A stretch of DNA of 13,212 nucleotides from an uncultured Alphaproteobacteria bacterium (GTDB lineage Bacteria > Pseudomonadota > Alphaproteobacteria > Micavibrionales > Micavibrionaceae), in NCBI GenBank assembly GCA_946481105.1, contig CAMLMM010000057.1, positions 1 through 13,212 of the forward strand, read 5' to 3'. The position numbers and the translations under genes are program-made. Positions within the stretch are counted from its first letter, which is position 1. Each line of letters starts with the position of its first letter. Of the stretch, positions 7,216-13,212 are shown piece by piece. The notes under the pieces were generated by a model. The model did not search any database. It saw only the letters and a list, made by a program, of their open reading frames with translations, and was not told where the DNA came from.

Positions 7216-8742
7216 TCATGTTGCTGACGGTTGATCAGCGGTTGCTTCGTCGGCAAACCAGTGTTCACGCGCCTTCATAATCAGGGCATTCGCTTCTGAT
7301 TCGGACATTTGCTTTTCGCCACCCAGCATTTCAACCAGTTCATCACCGGCGAGGTCCGCCAGATCGTCCAGGGTTTTCACGCCAGCCTGACCCAGCGTCA
7401 AAATCTGATCGACATTCAAGCCCTCAAAATTGACGAGATCGTCAGCCAGACCCAGCTCTTTCTGCTTGGCCTTCAGTTCTTCAGCTTTGGCGTTCAGCCA
7501 GTTCTGGGCACGGCTACGCAGTTCTTCGGCAATTTCTTCGTTAAAGCCTTCAATTGATGCCATTTCGTCCAGCGTGGTTTCAGCGATTTCTTCGACTTTG
7601 GTAAAGCCTTCGGCAATCAGCAGGCGGGCAATAACGTCATCCACGTCCAGCGCCTGAATAAACAGGGTCGAGCGCGTATTGAATTCTTCCTGACGGCGCT
7701 TGGTTTCTTCTTCCTCAGTCAGGATATCGATGTACCAGCCAGTCAGGATGGATGCGAGGCGCACGTTCTGACCACGACGCCCGATAGCAAGCGAAAGCTG
7801 TTCATCCGGCACGACCACATCAAGGCGGCGTTTCTCTTCGTCCATCACAACCTTGGTGACTTCGGCAGGAGCCAGCGCGTTTACGATAAATGTCGCAACG
7901 TCCGGAGACCATGGGATAATATCAATTTTCTCGCCACCAAGTTCGCCGACAACGGCCTGAACACGGGAGCCGCGCATACCAACGCAGGCACCGACCGGGT
8001 CGATGCTGCCGTCGCGGGAATAAACAGCGATTTTTGCACGGGAACCCGGATCACGGGCTACCGATTTAATCTCGATAATGCCGTCATAAATTTCTGGCAC
8101 TTCCTGAGCAAACAATTTGGCCATGAATTCGCCACGGGTACGGGACAGGAAAATCTGCGGACCGCGTTGTTCACGACGCACATCGTAGATGTAAGCGCGT
8201 ACGCGGTCGCCGTTTTTCAGATGCTCGCGCGGCAGGGTTTCGTCGCGGCGCAGAACGGCTTCGGCGCGACCAAGATCGATAGTCGCGTTGCCGTATTCAA
8301 CACGTTTGATAACGCCACTGACGATTTCGCCAACACGGCCTTCGAATTCACCGAATTGCTGTTCCCGTTCCGCTTCGCGGATGTTCTGCATAATGACCTG
8401 TTTTGCGGTCTGGGCAGCCACGCGGCCATAATCGAAGGCGGGCAGGGTATCGATAAGGATATCGCCCAATTGCGCATCCGGCTTTTCACGTTTTGCCTGG
8501 TCAACAGTAATCTGTGCCGCTTCGTTTTCGATCAGCTCGGCTTCCGTTACAGTGCGGTAACGCTTGAGTTCAGTGTCGCCCGTACGACGGTCGATATGGC
8601 AGCGAATATCATGTTCATGGCCATATTTGGAGCGACCGGCTTTTTGGATGGCCTGTTCAATGGCCTGGATGATGACTTCCTTATCCATGTTTTTTTCACG
8701 GGCAACGACATCCGCAACCTGAAGAATTTCTACACGACTCAT
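7216..8742 (-). CDS. nusA: Transcription termination/antitermination factor NusA
   Basis: NusA binds RNA polymerase and nascent RNA, enhances pausing and intrinsic termination, and takes part in antitermination complexes. The 508-residue protein has the whole domain set: N-terminal polymerase-binding domain (1-125, starting MSRVEILQVADVVAREK), S1 domain (about 134-200), KH1 with GMRGSRVQ (255-262), KH2 with AIGRRGQNVRLA (319-330), and two C-terminal acidic helix-hairpin-helix repeats (about 365-418 and 440-495). The C terminus is short and acidic. Its ATG overlaps the rimP stop as ATGA, with a GAGG just upstream, so rimP and nusA should be translationally coupled. As NusA can regulate its own operon in E. 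coli, the terminator-like hairpin upstream of rimP is of interest. Confidence 0.99.
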   Translation of the reverse strand: MSRVEILQVADVVAREKNMDKEVIIQAIEQAIQKAGRSKYGHEHDIRCHIDRRTGDTELKRYRTVTEAELIENEAAQITVDQAKREKPDAQLGDILIDTLPAFDYGRVAAQTAKQVIMQNIREAEREQQFGEFEGRVGEIVSGVIKRVEYGNATIDLGRAEAVLRRDETLPREHLKNGDRVRAYIYDVRREQRGPQIFLSRTRGEFMAKLFAQEVPEIYDGIIEIKSVARDPGSRAKIAVYSRDGSIDPVGACVGMRGSRVQAVVGELGGEKIDIIPWSPDVATFIVNALAPAEVTKVVMDEEKRRLDVVVPDEQLSLAIGRRGQNVRLASILTGWYIDILTEEEETKRRQEEFNTRSTLFIQALDVDDVIARLLIAEGFTKVEEIAETTLDEMASIEGFNEEIAEELRSRAQNWLNAKAEELKAKQKELGLADDLVNFEGLNVDQILTLGQAGVKTLDDLADLAGDELVEMLGGEKQMSESEANALIMKAREHWFADEATADQPSAT

Positions 8743-9251
8743 TTTTCCTCACTCCTATTTTTCTTGAGGGCTGATTTGACCAACTCATCGGTTAAAACTA
8801 ATTTTGCGCGCGCAATATTGGGCAGATCAAAGCTGAAATCGCCATTGTCCGTGTGCAATTTTACGACGCCGTCCTGAAAAGATGCAAGCTGACCACGGTA
8901 ATTTTTCTGACCGGTTTCGGATGGCATTTCGCTTTCCAGGGTAATTTCAAAACCCACATGCTTTTCAAAATCCTGCGGACGAGTCAGCGGGCGGTCAATG
9001 CCGGGCGAACTGACTTCCAACTGGTAGGCGCCGCTAATCGGATCCTCGACATCCAGCAGGGCGGAAATCGAATGGCTTATCTTTGCACAGCCATCCAGGT
9101 CGAGCGTTCCAGTTTCAGGATTTTCGGCCATAATCTGCAGGGTTTGCAGTTTCTTGCTGCCGATGATTCGTAACGACACAAGATCAAAGCCCAGATCGGC
9201 GATTGCCGGCTGGACGATGGACGCGATGCGCTTTTCCTGTGTTGTGGCCAT
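8739..9251 (-). CDS. rimP: Ribosome maturation factor RimP
   Basis: RimP assists assembly of the 30S head and 3' domain. The 170-residue protein has the family hallmarks: the N-terminal alpha-beta domain with DLDGCAKISHSISALLD (residues 51-67) and the signature YQLEVSSPGIDRPL (76-89), followed by a beta-barrel C-terminal domain. It is the first gene of the minus-strand operon and overlaps nusA by four bases (ATGA). The ATG at 9251 has only a distant AGGAAA upstream (about 17 bases), and a TTAACGGTTAA palindrome lies just before it (9255-9265). Confidence 0.96.
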   Translation of the reverse strand: MATTQEKRIASIVQPAIADLGFDLVSLRIIGSKKLQTLQIMAENPETGTLDLDGCAKISHSISALLDVEDPISGAYQLEVSSPGIDRPLTRPQDFEKHVGFEITLESEMPSETGQKNYRGQLASFQDGVVKLHTDNGDFSFDLPNIARAKLVLTDELVKSALKKNRSEEK

Positions 9252-9283
9252 ATATTAACCGTTAAATTTCCTGTTTAGGTAAC

Positions 9284-9313
9284 AAAAAAGGCGGGCGTCT
9301 TTTTGAGCCCACC
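9284..9313 (-). terminator. Terminator-like hairpin in the rimP leader (possible attenuator)
   Basis: Read on the minus strand, GGTGGGC and GCCCGCC form a GC-rich stem with one mismatch and a 10-base loop, directly followed by six T. It lies downstream of the best rimP promoter candidate and 33 bases upstream of the rimP ATG, with no gene between, so it should act as a leader terminator. Just before it, CTCTGT can pair with ACAGGG, a hairpin that shares G residues with the left arm of the terminator. Confidence 0.65.
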
Positions 9314-9341
9314 CTGTTTATACAGAGCTAAATTTGTGTTC

Positions 9342-9370
9342 CTTATAGTCGGTTAATGGTCTTATTGCAA
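9342..9370 (-). promoter_or_regulatory. Promoter candidate for the rimP-nusA-ylxR-infB-rbfA operon
   Basis: On the minus strand TTGCAA (9370-9365, 4 of 6 to the -35 consensus) is followed after exactly 17 bases by TATAAG (9347-9342, 5 of 6 to the -10 consensus). Predicted transcription would begin near 9335, giving a leader of about 85 bases that contains the hairpin at 9284-9313. The -35 is also one of the TTGCA-type elements clustered in this region. Confidence 0.6.
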
Positions 9371-9579
9371 GGGTTTTATAATGGCCTAAAATCTGGCTGG
9401 ATTTGTTAAAAACACAAAATATTGCATAATTTAGTGCAAAATTTTCAATTGTGGAAATATCTTGATAGCGCAATATTCTACGAAAAATTGCATGCGGTGA
9501 AAACATTGCAACTAAAGGTTGAATGGTCAAAAAAGACTTAATACCTAAGATTAGTTGTATCGCAAGGTTTAGAGTGCAA
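9365..9579. promoter_or_regulatory. Cluster of TTGCA/GCAA elements in the divergent control region
   Basis: Eight related elements lie in 215 bp: TTGCAA 9365-9370, TTGCA 9422-9426, TGCAA 9435-9439, GCAA 9470-9473, TTGCA 9488-9492, TTGCAA 9506-9511, CGCAA 9561-9565 and TGCAA 9575-9579. The pair at 9422 and 9435 is an inverted repeat with an 8-base spacer, and ATTGCA recurs at 9487 and 9505, 18 bases apart. The region from 9252 to 9630 otherwise holds no convincing gene. These could be operators for the adjacent XRE regulator, but AT-rich sequence raises the chance of such matches. Confidence 0.4.
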
Positions 9580-9630
9580 TCGTGGCAGAATATTGTTTCA
9601 TTATTACTGAGTTTTCAAAAAAAGAAGTTT

Positions 9631-10128
9631 ATGACTGCAAAAAATCAAAAGCTAGCCTTGGCAGAGCGTAATTCACGCCGCAGTTCCGTCGAGGGGGATG
9701 AGCCTAACCCAGTCGATGTGTATGTGGGGCAAAAGCTGAAATCACGCCGAAACCTTATTGGTATTACGCAGGAAAACCTTGCGGAAGCTGCCGGAATTAC
9801 GTTTCAGCAGGTTCAGAAATATGAGAAGGGCCGTAATCGCCTGAGCGCCAGCCGCCTTTATCAGTTCGCTCGTGTGCTGGATGTGCCTGTATCCTATTTC
9901 TTTGAGGGGTTTTACGCGCCAGATGTGCATATTGGCCTGCAGGCCGGTTTTTCGGATAACAGTCAGGAACCTTTCGATATGGAGGGAACGGCTGAGGACG
10001 ATGTGATGCTTCAGAAGGAGACCATTGACCTTGTACGTACCTATTATACAATTACAGATGAAAAGCTCAGGAAGGATTTCCTGAAAATGCTGAAGCAAAT
10101 GGCAAAAAATTTCAAAAGCTCCGAATAG
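9631..10128 (+). CDS. XRE-family transcriptional regulator (PhrR/PraR type)
   Basis: This 165-residue DNA-binding protein has a Cro/C1-type helix-turn-helix (about residues 33-87) preceded by the characteristic NPVDVYVG. The recognition helix region is [14 protein letters not shown] (57-70), followed by [21 protein letters not shown]. The C-terminal tail [25 protein letters not shown] is also typical of the alphaproteobacterial group that includes PhrR and PraR. In rhizobia a gene of this type sits in front of metK, and so it does here. The start at 9631 gives the expected N terminus (MTAKNQKL); an upstream ATG at 9523 would add 36 residues of unlikely composition. The upstream AAAGAAG is a weak and closely spaced ribosome site. 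Its stop codon lies inside a terminator, so metK probably has its own promoter. Target genes are unknown; autoregulation through the TTGCA cluster is an inference. Confidence 0.88.
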   Translation: MTAKNQKLALAERNSRRSSVEGDEPNPVDVYVGQKLKSRRNLIGITQENLAEAAGITFQQVQKYEKGRNRLSASRLYQFARVLDVPVSYFFEGFYAPDVHIGLQAGFSDNSQEPFDMEGTAEDDVMLQKETIDLVRTYYTITDEKLRKDFLKMLKQMAKNFKSSE

Positions 10129-10141
10129 GGGCTTTTGTTTT
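10114..10141 (+). terminator. Rho-independent terminator overlapping the XRE gene stop codon
   Basis: AAAAGCTCC and GGGGCTTTT form a 9-bp stem (one G-U pair) with a 5-base loop, followed by GTTTT. The TAG stop of the regulator (10126-10128) is in the loop and right arm. This should separate the regulator transcript from metK. Confidence 0.75.
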
Positions 10142-10153
10142 GAGCGGGGTACG

Positions 10154-10159
10154 TATACT
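10154..10159 (+). promoter_or_regulatory. Possible -10 element for metK
   Basis: TATACT (5 of 6 to TATAAT) lies just after the regulator's terminator and 42 bases before the metK ATG. No good -35 is present at the right distance (GCTTTT at 17 bases). Transcription would begin near 10166, giving a leader of about 36 bases. Confidence 0.4.
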
Positions 10160-10160
10160 C

Positions 10161-10202
10161 TGGCGTGGTACAAAACCCACCATTATCAAGACTTTCACGC
10201 CA
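10161..10202 (+). other. Alternative hairpins in the metK leader
   Basis: TGGCGTG (10161-10167) is complementary to CACGCCA (10196-10202), a 7-bp helix that closes exactly on the A of the metK start codon. Its 5' arm can instead pair locally, GTGG (10165-10168) with CCAC (10177-10180), so the two are mutually exclusive. No Shine-Dalgarno is visible before the ATG. I could not match it to a known SAM riboswitch class. Whether the 5' arm is transcribed depends on the true transcription start. Confidence 0.35.
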
Positions 10203-11380
10203 TGACATCCGCACTTTTGAAAGATTATATTTTTACCAGTGAATCCGTTGCCGAAGGACACCCTGACAAGGTGTGTGACCGTGTATCCGACCAGATTGTC
10301 GATGCATTCCTGGCAAAGGACCCGGAGGCACGAACGGCGGTCGAAACTTGCGCCACCACAGATTATATCGGGATCATCGGCGAAGTTCGCAGCAGCGCGC
10401 CGATTTCCCATGATGAAATCAAGGAACTGGCCCGTACAGCCGTTCGCAGTATCGGGTATGACCAAGAAGGATTTAGCTGGCGCAATGTTCAGATTGATTG
10501 CCGCCTGCATGCGCAATCCGCCGATATCGCCGTCGGTGTTGATTCCACGCAATCCAAAGAAGAGGGGGCTGGTGACCAGGGCATCATGTTCGGGTATGCC
10601 TGTAACGAAACCCCCAACCTGATGCCTGCGCCAATTTATTACGCGCATGAAATCCTGCGGCGCATGGCGGTTGACCGCCATAGTGGCAAGCTGGTGGGCA
10701 TTGAGCCGGACGCCAAGTCGCAGGTTACGCTTGAATATAAAAACGGCAAACCAGTTAGTGCGCGGTCTATCGTTGTATCGACCCAGCACGCGGAAAAATT
10801 GACCCAGGCGGATGTCCGCGAACTCGTGCGCCCCTACGTTCTGGACGTTCTGCCAGAAGGCTGGATGTGCACGGAGCCCGAATTCTATGTGAACCCCACC
10901 GGACGCTTTGTTATTGGCGGTCCGGTAGGCGATTCTGGTCTGACTGGACGCAAAATTATCGTGGATACCTATGGTGGTGCTGCCCCGCATGGTGGTGGCG
11001 CGTTTTCAGGTAAGGATCCGACAAAGGTCGACCGTTCGGCAGCGTATGCGGCGCGTTATGTGGCCAAGAATATTGTGGCCGCAGGATATGCCGATAAATG
11101 TCTTATTCAGTTATCGTATGCGATTGGCGTAGCCAAGCCGATTTCCGTGTATGTGAATACGCTTGAAACTGGCAAAGTCCCGGAAAAGACTATTGTGGAG
11201 GCTATTGGCAAAATCATTGATTTGTCGCCGCGTGGTATCCGCACCCATTTACAGCTCAATAAACCCATCTATGCCCGTACGTCATCCTATGGTCATTTTG
11301 GCCGTGAACCGGATGCCGATGGCGGATTTTCCTGGGAAAAGACGGATTTGGTTGACCCGATCCGTAAAATTCTGGGATAA
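10202..11380 (+). CDS. metK: S-adenosylmethionine synthase (methionine adenosyltransferase)
   Basis: MetK makes S-adenosylmethionine from methionine and ATP, releasing phosphate and pyrophosphate; it acts as a tetramer in the cytoplasm. The 392-residue protein has the catalytic motifs GHPDK (residues 19-23, with His20 and Asp22), the signature [12 protein letters not shown] (122-133), and the P-loop-like [19 protein letters not shown] (264-282). [19 protein letters not shown] precedes the last. Its product feeds trmB, the next gene, as well as the FkbM-type enzyme and other methyltransferases. Gene order XRE-metK-trmB is conserved in alphaproteobacteria. It lacks a recognisable Shine-Dalgarno. 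Spacing to trmB is only 8 bases, so they form one operon. Confidence 0.99.
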   Translation: MTSALLKDYIFTSESVAEGHPDKVCDRVSDQIVDAFLAKDPEARTAVETCATTDYIGIIGEVRSSAPISHDEIKELARTAVRSIGYDQEGFSWRNVQIDCRLHAQSADIAVGVDSTQSKEEGAGDQGIMFGYACNETPNLMPAPIYYAHEILRRMAVDRHSGKLVGIEPDAKSQVTLEYKNGKPVSARSIVVSTQHAEKLTQADVRELVRPYVLDVLPEGWMCTEPEFYVNPTGRFVIGGPVGDSGLTGRKIIVDTYGGAAPHGGGAFSGKDPTKVDRSAAYAARYVAKNIVAAGYADKCLIQLSYAIGVAKPISVYVNTLETGKVPEKTIVEAIGKIIDLSPRGIRTHLQLNKPIYARTSSYGHFGREPDADGGFSWEKTDLVDPIRKILG

Positions 11381-11388
11381 GAATTTCC

Positions 11389-12114
11389 ATGGAAAACGAA
11401 CAAACAAAGATACGGCGTGTCTATGGCCGCCGTCATGGCCGCCCGTTGCATCAGGGGCGGCTTGATGTGCTGGAGACTATTCTGCCTGCGCGGCAGGTTC
11501 CCGTTGAATTGTTGAAGGAAGATGCCGCGCTGACGCCGGAGCAGATTTTCGGTGAGCCTGTAACCAGCCTGCATTTTGAAATAGGCTTCGGCAATGGCGA
11601 ACACCTGCTGTATATTATGCAGCAATATCCCGGCCATCATTTCATCGGCGCGGAACCCTATGTGAATGGTATGTCGGCCTTTCTGAAAAGCCTGCCATCA
11701 CCCACGCCTGAAAATATTCGCGTTCACATGGAAGACGCGTTGACAGTTTTAAACAGTCTACCGGATCAGTCGGTTGATTACCTGTATATTCTCAATCCCG
11801 ATCCGTGGCCGAAAAGCCGTCATCATAAACGCCGTATTGTGAGTGATGAAAATTTAAAAATTTATGCGCGCGTTTTGAAAGACGGCGCGATGATGGTGCA
11901 GACAACGGATGTGGATGATCTGGCGGAATGGATGCTGACCAAGACCATGAACTGCCCGAATTTCGAGTGGCTGGCCGAAAGCCCGGATGACTGGAAAACC
12001 GCGCCGAATGGCTGGATGGCCACGCGGTATGAGAATAAAGGGAAAGAGGCGGGGCGGCGGCAGAGCTATTTCCTGTATAAACGGCGGAATCGTGCGGACT
12101 TAACCAATAATTAA
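11389..12114 (+). CDS. trmB: tRNA (guanine-N7-)-methyltransferase
   Basis: TrmB uses S-adenosylmethionine to form 7-methylguanosine at position 46 in the variable loop of tRNAs. The 241-residue protein has an N-terminal basic segment with YGRRHGRPL (residues 12-20), the SAM-binding loop FEIGFGNGEH (63-72), the GAEPY strand (87-91), and the family signature NPDPWPKSRHHKRR (136-149), which contains the catalytic Asp and tRNA-binding basic residues. TTDVDDLAEWM and the ATRYE motif near the C terminus are also present. It follows metK by 8 bases without a clear Shine-Dalgarno, so it is likely co-transcribed and perhaps coupled with its SAM-producing neighbour. Confidence 0.97.
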   Translation: MENEQTKIRRVYGRRHGRPLHQGRLDVLETILPARQVPVELLKEDAALTPEQIFGEPVTSLHFEIGFGNGEHLLYIMQQYPGHHFIGAEPYVNGMSAFLKSLPSPTPENIRVHMEDALTVLNSLPDQSVDYLYILNPDPWPKSRHHKRRIVSDENLKIYARVLKDGAMMVQTTDVDDLAEWMLTKTMNCPNFEWLAESPDDWKTAPNGWMATRYENKGKEAGRRQSYFLYKRRNRADLTNN

Positions 12115-12156
12115 GGCCTTTTCGATACCCTTAGTACTGTTGAAAAGGGGAAGAAA

Positions 12157-12354
12157 ATGGGCAAAAGATTTGTACTGGGACGTGATGAAAGTGGCGCGGT
12201 AGCTTTGCAAAGCAGCCATGAAATAGGTTCCGTATCCGATATGTTTGCCCTGAATGCCCGTGGTATTACGGAAGTGCGTTCGGCTGATGCGAAACTCACG
12301 CAACAGGCTGATCTGGGCATGACCAATCTACCGATTGGTCCTACCAGGGCTTAA
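12157..12354 (+). CDS. Small hypothetical protein (65 residues)
   Basis: This short gene lies 42 bases after trmB and is preceded by a good purine-rich ribosome site (AAGGGGAAGAAA directly before the ATG), a better signal than its two upstream neighbours have. The product starts MGKRFVLGRDESGAVAL, is soluble, has no cysteine, no membrane segment and no motif I recognise, and ends in GPTRA. A terminator follows 23 bases after the stop, consistent with its being the last gene of the metK-trmB transcript. A CCTTTTC (12117-12123) can pair with GAAAAGG (12142-12148) and would hide part of the ribosome site. No function is proposed. Opposite-strand open frames over it lack start signals. Confidence 0.65.
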   Translation: MGKRFVLGRDESGAVALQSSHEIGSVSDMFALNARGITEVRSADAKLTQQADLGMTNLPIGPTRA

Positions 12355-12377
12355 TTTTAACATAGATATTATCTTTG

Positions 12378-12405
12378 CCGCGCTGCGTAGTGACAGCGCG
12401 GTTTT
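12378..12405 (+). terminator. Rho-independent terminator after the metK-trmB-orf65 group
   Basis: A perfect 8-bp stem CCGCGCTG / CAGCGCGG with an 8-base loop is followed by TTTTGCTTTT. It lies between the 65-codon gene and ald on the same strand and should end the upstream transcript. Confidence 0.88.
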
Positions 12406-12418
12406 GCTTTTGTATCAT
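12390..12418 (+). promoter_or_regulatory. Promoter candidate for ald, embedded in the terminator
   Basis: GTGACA (12390-12395, 5 of 6 to TTGACA) and TATCAT (12413-12418, 5 of 6 to TATAAT) are separated by exactly 17 bases. The -35 lies in the loop and 3' arm of the preceding terminator. Transcription would start near 12425, about 27 bases before the ald ATG. Confidence 0.65.
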
Positions 12419-12451
12419 TATAGGCATACCCTGAAAAAAACGGAGGCAGAT

Positions 12452-13212
12452 ATGCGTGTTGGTGTTCCCAAGGAAATCAAGAAACAAGAACATCGTGTCG
12501 GGCTTATTCCGTCTTCGGTTAAAGAATTCGTGCGTCATGGCCATGAGGTCATGGTCGAGCGCGGAGCGGGGGTCGGTATCGGATTCGATGATGCCGCCTA
12601 TCAGGCTGCCGGGGCGCATGTTGTCGCGACACCCGATGAAATTTTTGCCAAGAATGATTTGATTATCAAGGTGAAGGAACCACAAGCGCAGGAATGCCTG
12701 ATGCTGCGTGAAAATCAGGTTTTGTTCACCTATCTGCATCTGGCCGCCGACCGGGCGCAGGCCGAAGGTCTGATAAAATCCAAATGTATTGCGATTGCCT
12801 ATGAAACCGTGACAGGACCAGGCGGCCGTGGATTGCCTTTGCTGGCGCCGATGAGTGAGGTGGCGGGGCGTTTATCGGTTCAGGTGGGCGCACATTACCT
12901 GATGAAACATCTGGGTGGTGAAGGATTGCTGCTGGGGGGCGTGCCGGGCGTTCCGGCGGCGCGCGTGCTTGTATTGGGCGGTGGTGTCGCCGGATTTAAC
13001 GCGGCGCGTATGGCCGTTGGTATGGGGGCCCGCGTGACCATTCTGGATAAATCGCCGGATAAGCTGCGGGAACTGGACAGTCATTTCCGTGGGCAGGCTG
13101 AAGTGTTGTATTCGACTCAGGACGCGATTGAAAACCTGTTACCCAAAACCGATCTGGTTATCGGGGCGGTTCTTATTCCCGGTGAATCGGCGCCACGTCT
13201 GGTGACACGCGA
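12452..13212 (+). CDS. ald: Alanine dehydrogenase (3' truncated by the window edge)
   Basis: Ald interconverts L-alanine and pyruvate plus ammonia with NAD; it usually works as a cytoplasmic hexamer. About 253 of the roughly 370 residues expected for the family are present. The N terminus MRVGVPKEIKKQEHRVGL is typical. Substrate and catalytic residues are in place: Arg15 (EHRVG), Lys75 (IIKVKEPQ) and His96 (FTYLHLA). The Rossmann NAD site is VLVLGGGVAGFNAA (residues 173-186), with the acidic end of the second strand in TILDKS (Asp200) suggesting NAD rather than NADP. The related transhydrogenase alpha subunit PntA is less likely because the sequence follows Ald in the catalytic segments. A strong GGAGG lies 5 bases before the ATG, and a separate promoter precedes it. 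No stop codon occurs before the window ends. Confidence 0.95.
   Translation, partial: MRVGVPKEIKKQEHRVGLIPSSVKEFVRHGHEVMVERGAGVGIGFDDAAYQAAGAHVVATPDEIFAKNDLIIKVKEPQAQECLMLRENQVLFTYLHLAADRAQAEGLIKSKCIAIAYETVTGPGGRGLPLLAPMSEVAGRLSVQVGAHYLMKHLGGEGLLLGGVPGVPAARVLVLGGGVAGFNAARMAVGMGARVTILDKSPDKLRELDSHFRGQAEVLYSTQDAIENLLPKTDLVIGAVLIPGESAPRLVTR

Noticed and set aside
7200..7268. Upstream in-frame ATG for ylxR
   Set aside because: It would overlap nusA by over 50 bases; the ATG at 7199 has a suitable GAGG in the end of nusA.
8167..8877. Plus-strand open frame of 236 codons opposite nusA/rimP
   Set aside because: It spans two well-identified genes on the other strand, and its translation has no family features.
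9318..9530. Minus-strand open frame of 70 codons in the divergent control region
   Set aside because: AT-rich composition, no Shine-Dalgarno, and it overlaps the predicted rimP promoter and repeat elements. Terminator placement after its stop is better explained as a rimP leader terminator, though a short transcript here is not excluded.
9523..9630. Upstream ATG extension of the XRE regulator
   Set aside because: The 36 extra residues are unlike family N termini, and the start at 9631 gives the expected MTAK beginning; AAAGG before 9523 keeps a small doubt.
10142..10201. Known SAM-II or SAM/SAH riboswitch before metK
   Set aside because: The pairing pattern and conserved bases I recall for these classes are not present; kept only as an unclassified structured leader.
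10112..10990. Minus-strand open frame of 292 codons opposite metK
   Set aside because: It is a shadow of metK; no upstream ribosome site or plausible protein features.
1..13212. CRISPR arrays, insertion sequences, tRNA or rRNA genes, prophage genes
   Set aside because: No spaced identical repeats, transposase motifs, terminal inverted repeats of an IS, cloverleaf sequences or phage proteins were seen on either strand by eye.

Overview
The window is chromosomal DNA from an alphaproteobacterium. The evidence is the alphaproteobacterial form of the rimP-nusA-ylxR-infB-rbfA-truB-rpsO translation/transcription cluster, the YlxR protein fused to an L7Ae-like domain, and an XRE regulator of the PhrR/PraR type directly before metK-trmB. 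Base composition looks moderate rather than GC-rich, and several genes lack clear Shine-Dalgarno sites. That might fit a Micavibrio-like or related lineage, but this is only an impression and cannot be settled from the sequence alone.

Left edge (1-1420): a plausible C-terminal tail of an upstream gene ends at 101. It is followed by a TTG-started, 412-residue ChaN/TIKI-like protein of unknown role. That gene converges on rpsO, and the two share a bidirectional terminator at 1372-1397.

Main operon (minus strand, 9251 down to 1420): rimP, nusA, ylxR, infB and rbfA are tightly packed, with overlapping or nearly touching stops and starts that suggest translational coupling. The run is then interrupted by a plus-strand FkbM-type methyltransferase gene (2751-3536), and truB and rpsO resume on the minus strand. 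pnp, the usual gene after rpsO, is absent. A good promoter candidate (TTGCAA-17-TATAAG) lies upstream of rimP, and a terminator-like hairpin with a T6 tail sits inside the predicted rimP leader, suggesting attenuation of the operon that encodes NusA.

Divergent control region (9252-9630): about 380 bp, AT-rich, with no convincing gene. It holds the rimP promoter and leader and a cluster of eight TTGCA/GCAA-type elements. It separates the minus-strand operon from a plus-strand set: XRE regulator, metK, trmB and a small unknown gene of 65 codons. The XRE gene ends inside its own terminator. metK has a short leader with alternative hairpins and no Shine-Dalgarno site.

Right edge (12378-13212): a strong terminator closes the metK-trmB-orf65 group. 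A promoter embedded in that terminator (GTGACA-17-TATCAT) drives alanine dehydrogenase (ald), which runs off the end of the window.

Most genes are housekeeping: ribosome maturation, translation initiation, transcription elongation, tRNA modification and S-adenosylmethionine synthesis. I see no mobile element, CRISPR array, tRNA or rRNA, and no clear multi-gene new system. The most unusual points are the FkbM insertion in a conserved operon, the predicted attenuator before rimP-nusA, the motif cluster in the divergent region, and the structured, Shine-Dalgarno-less metK leader.
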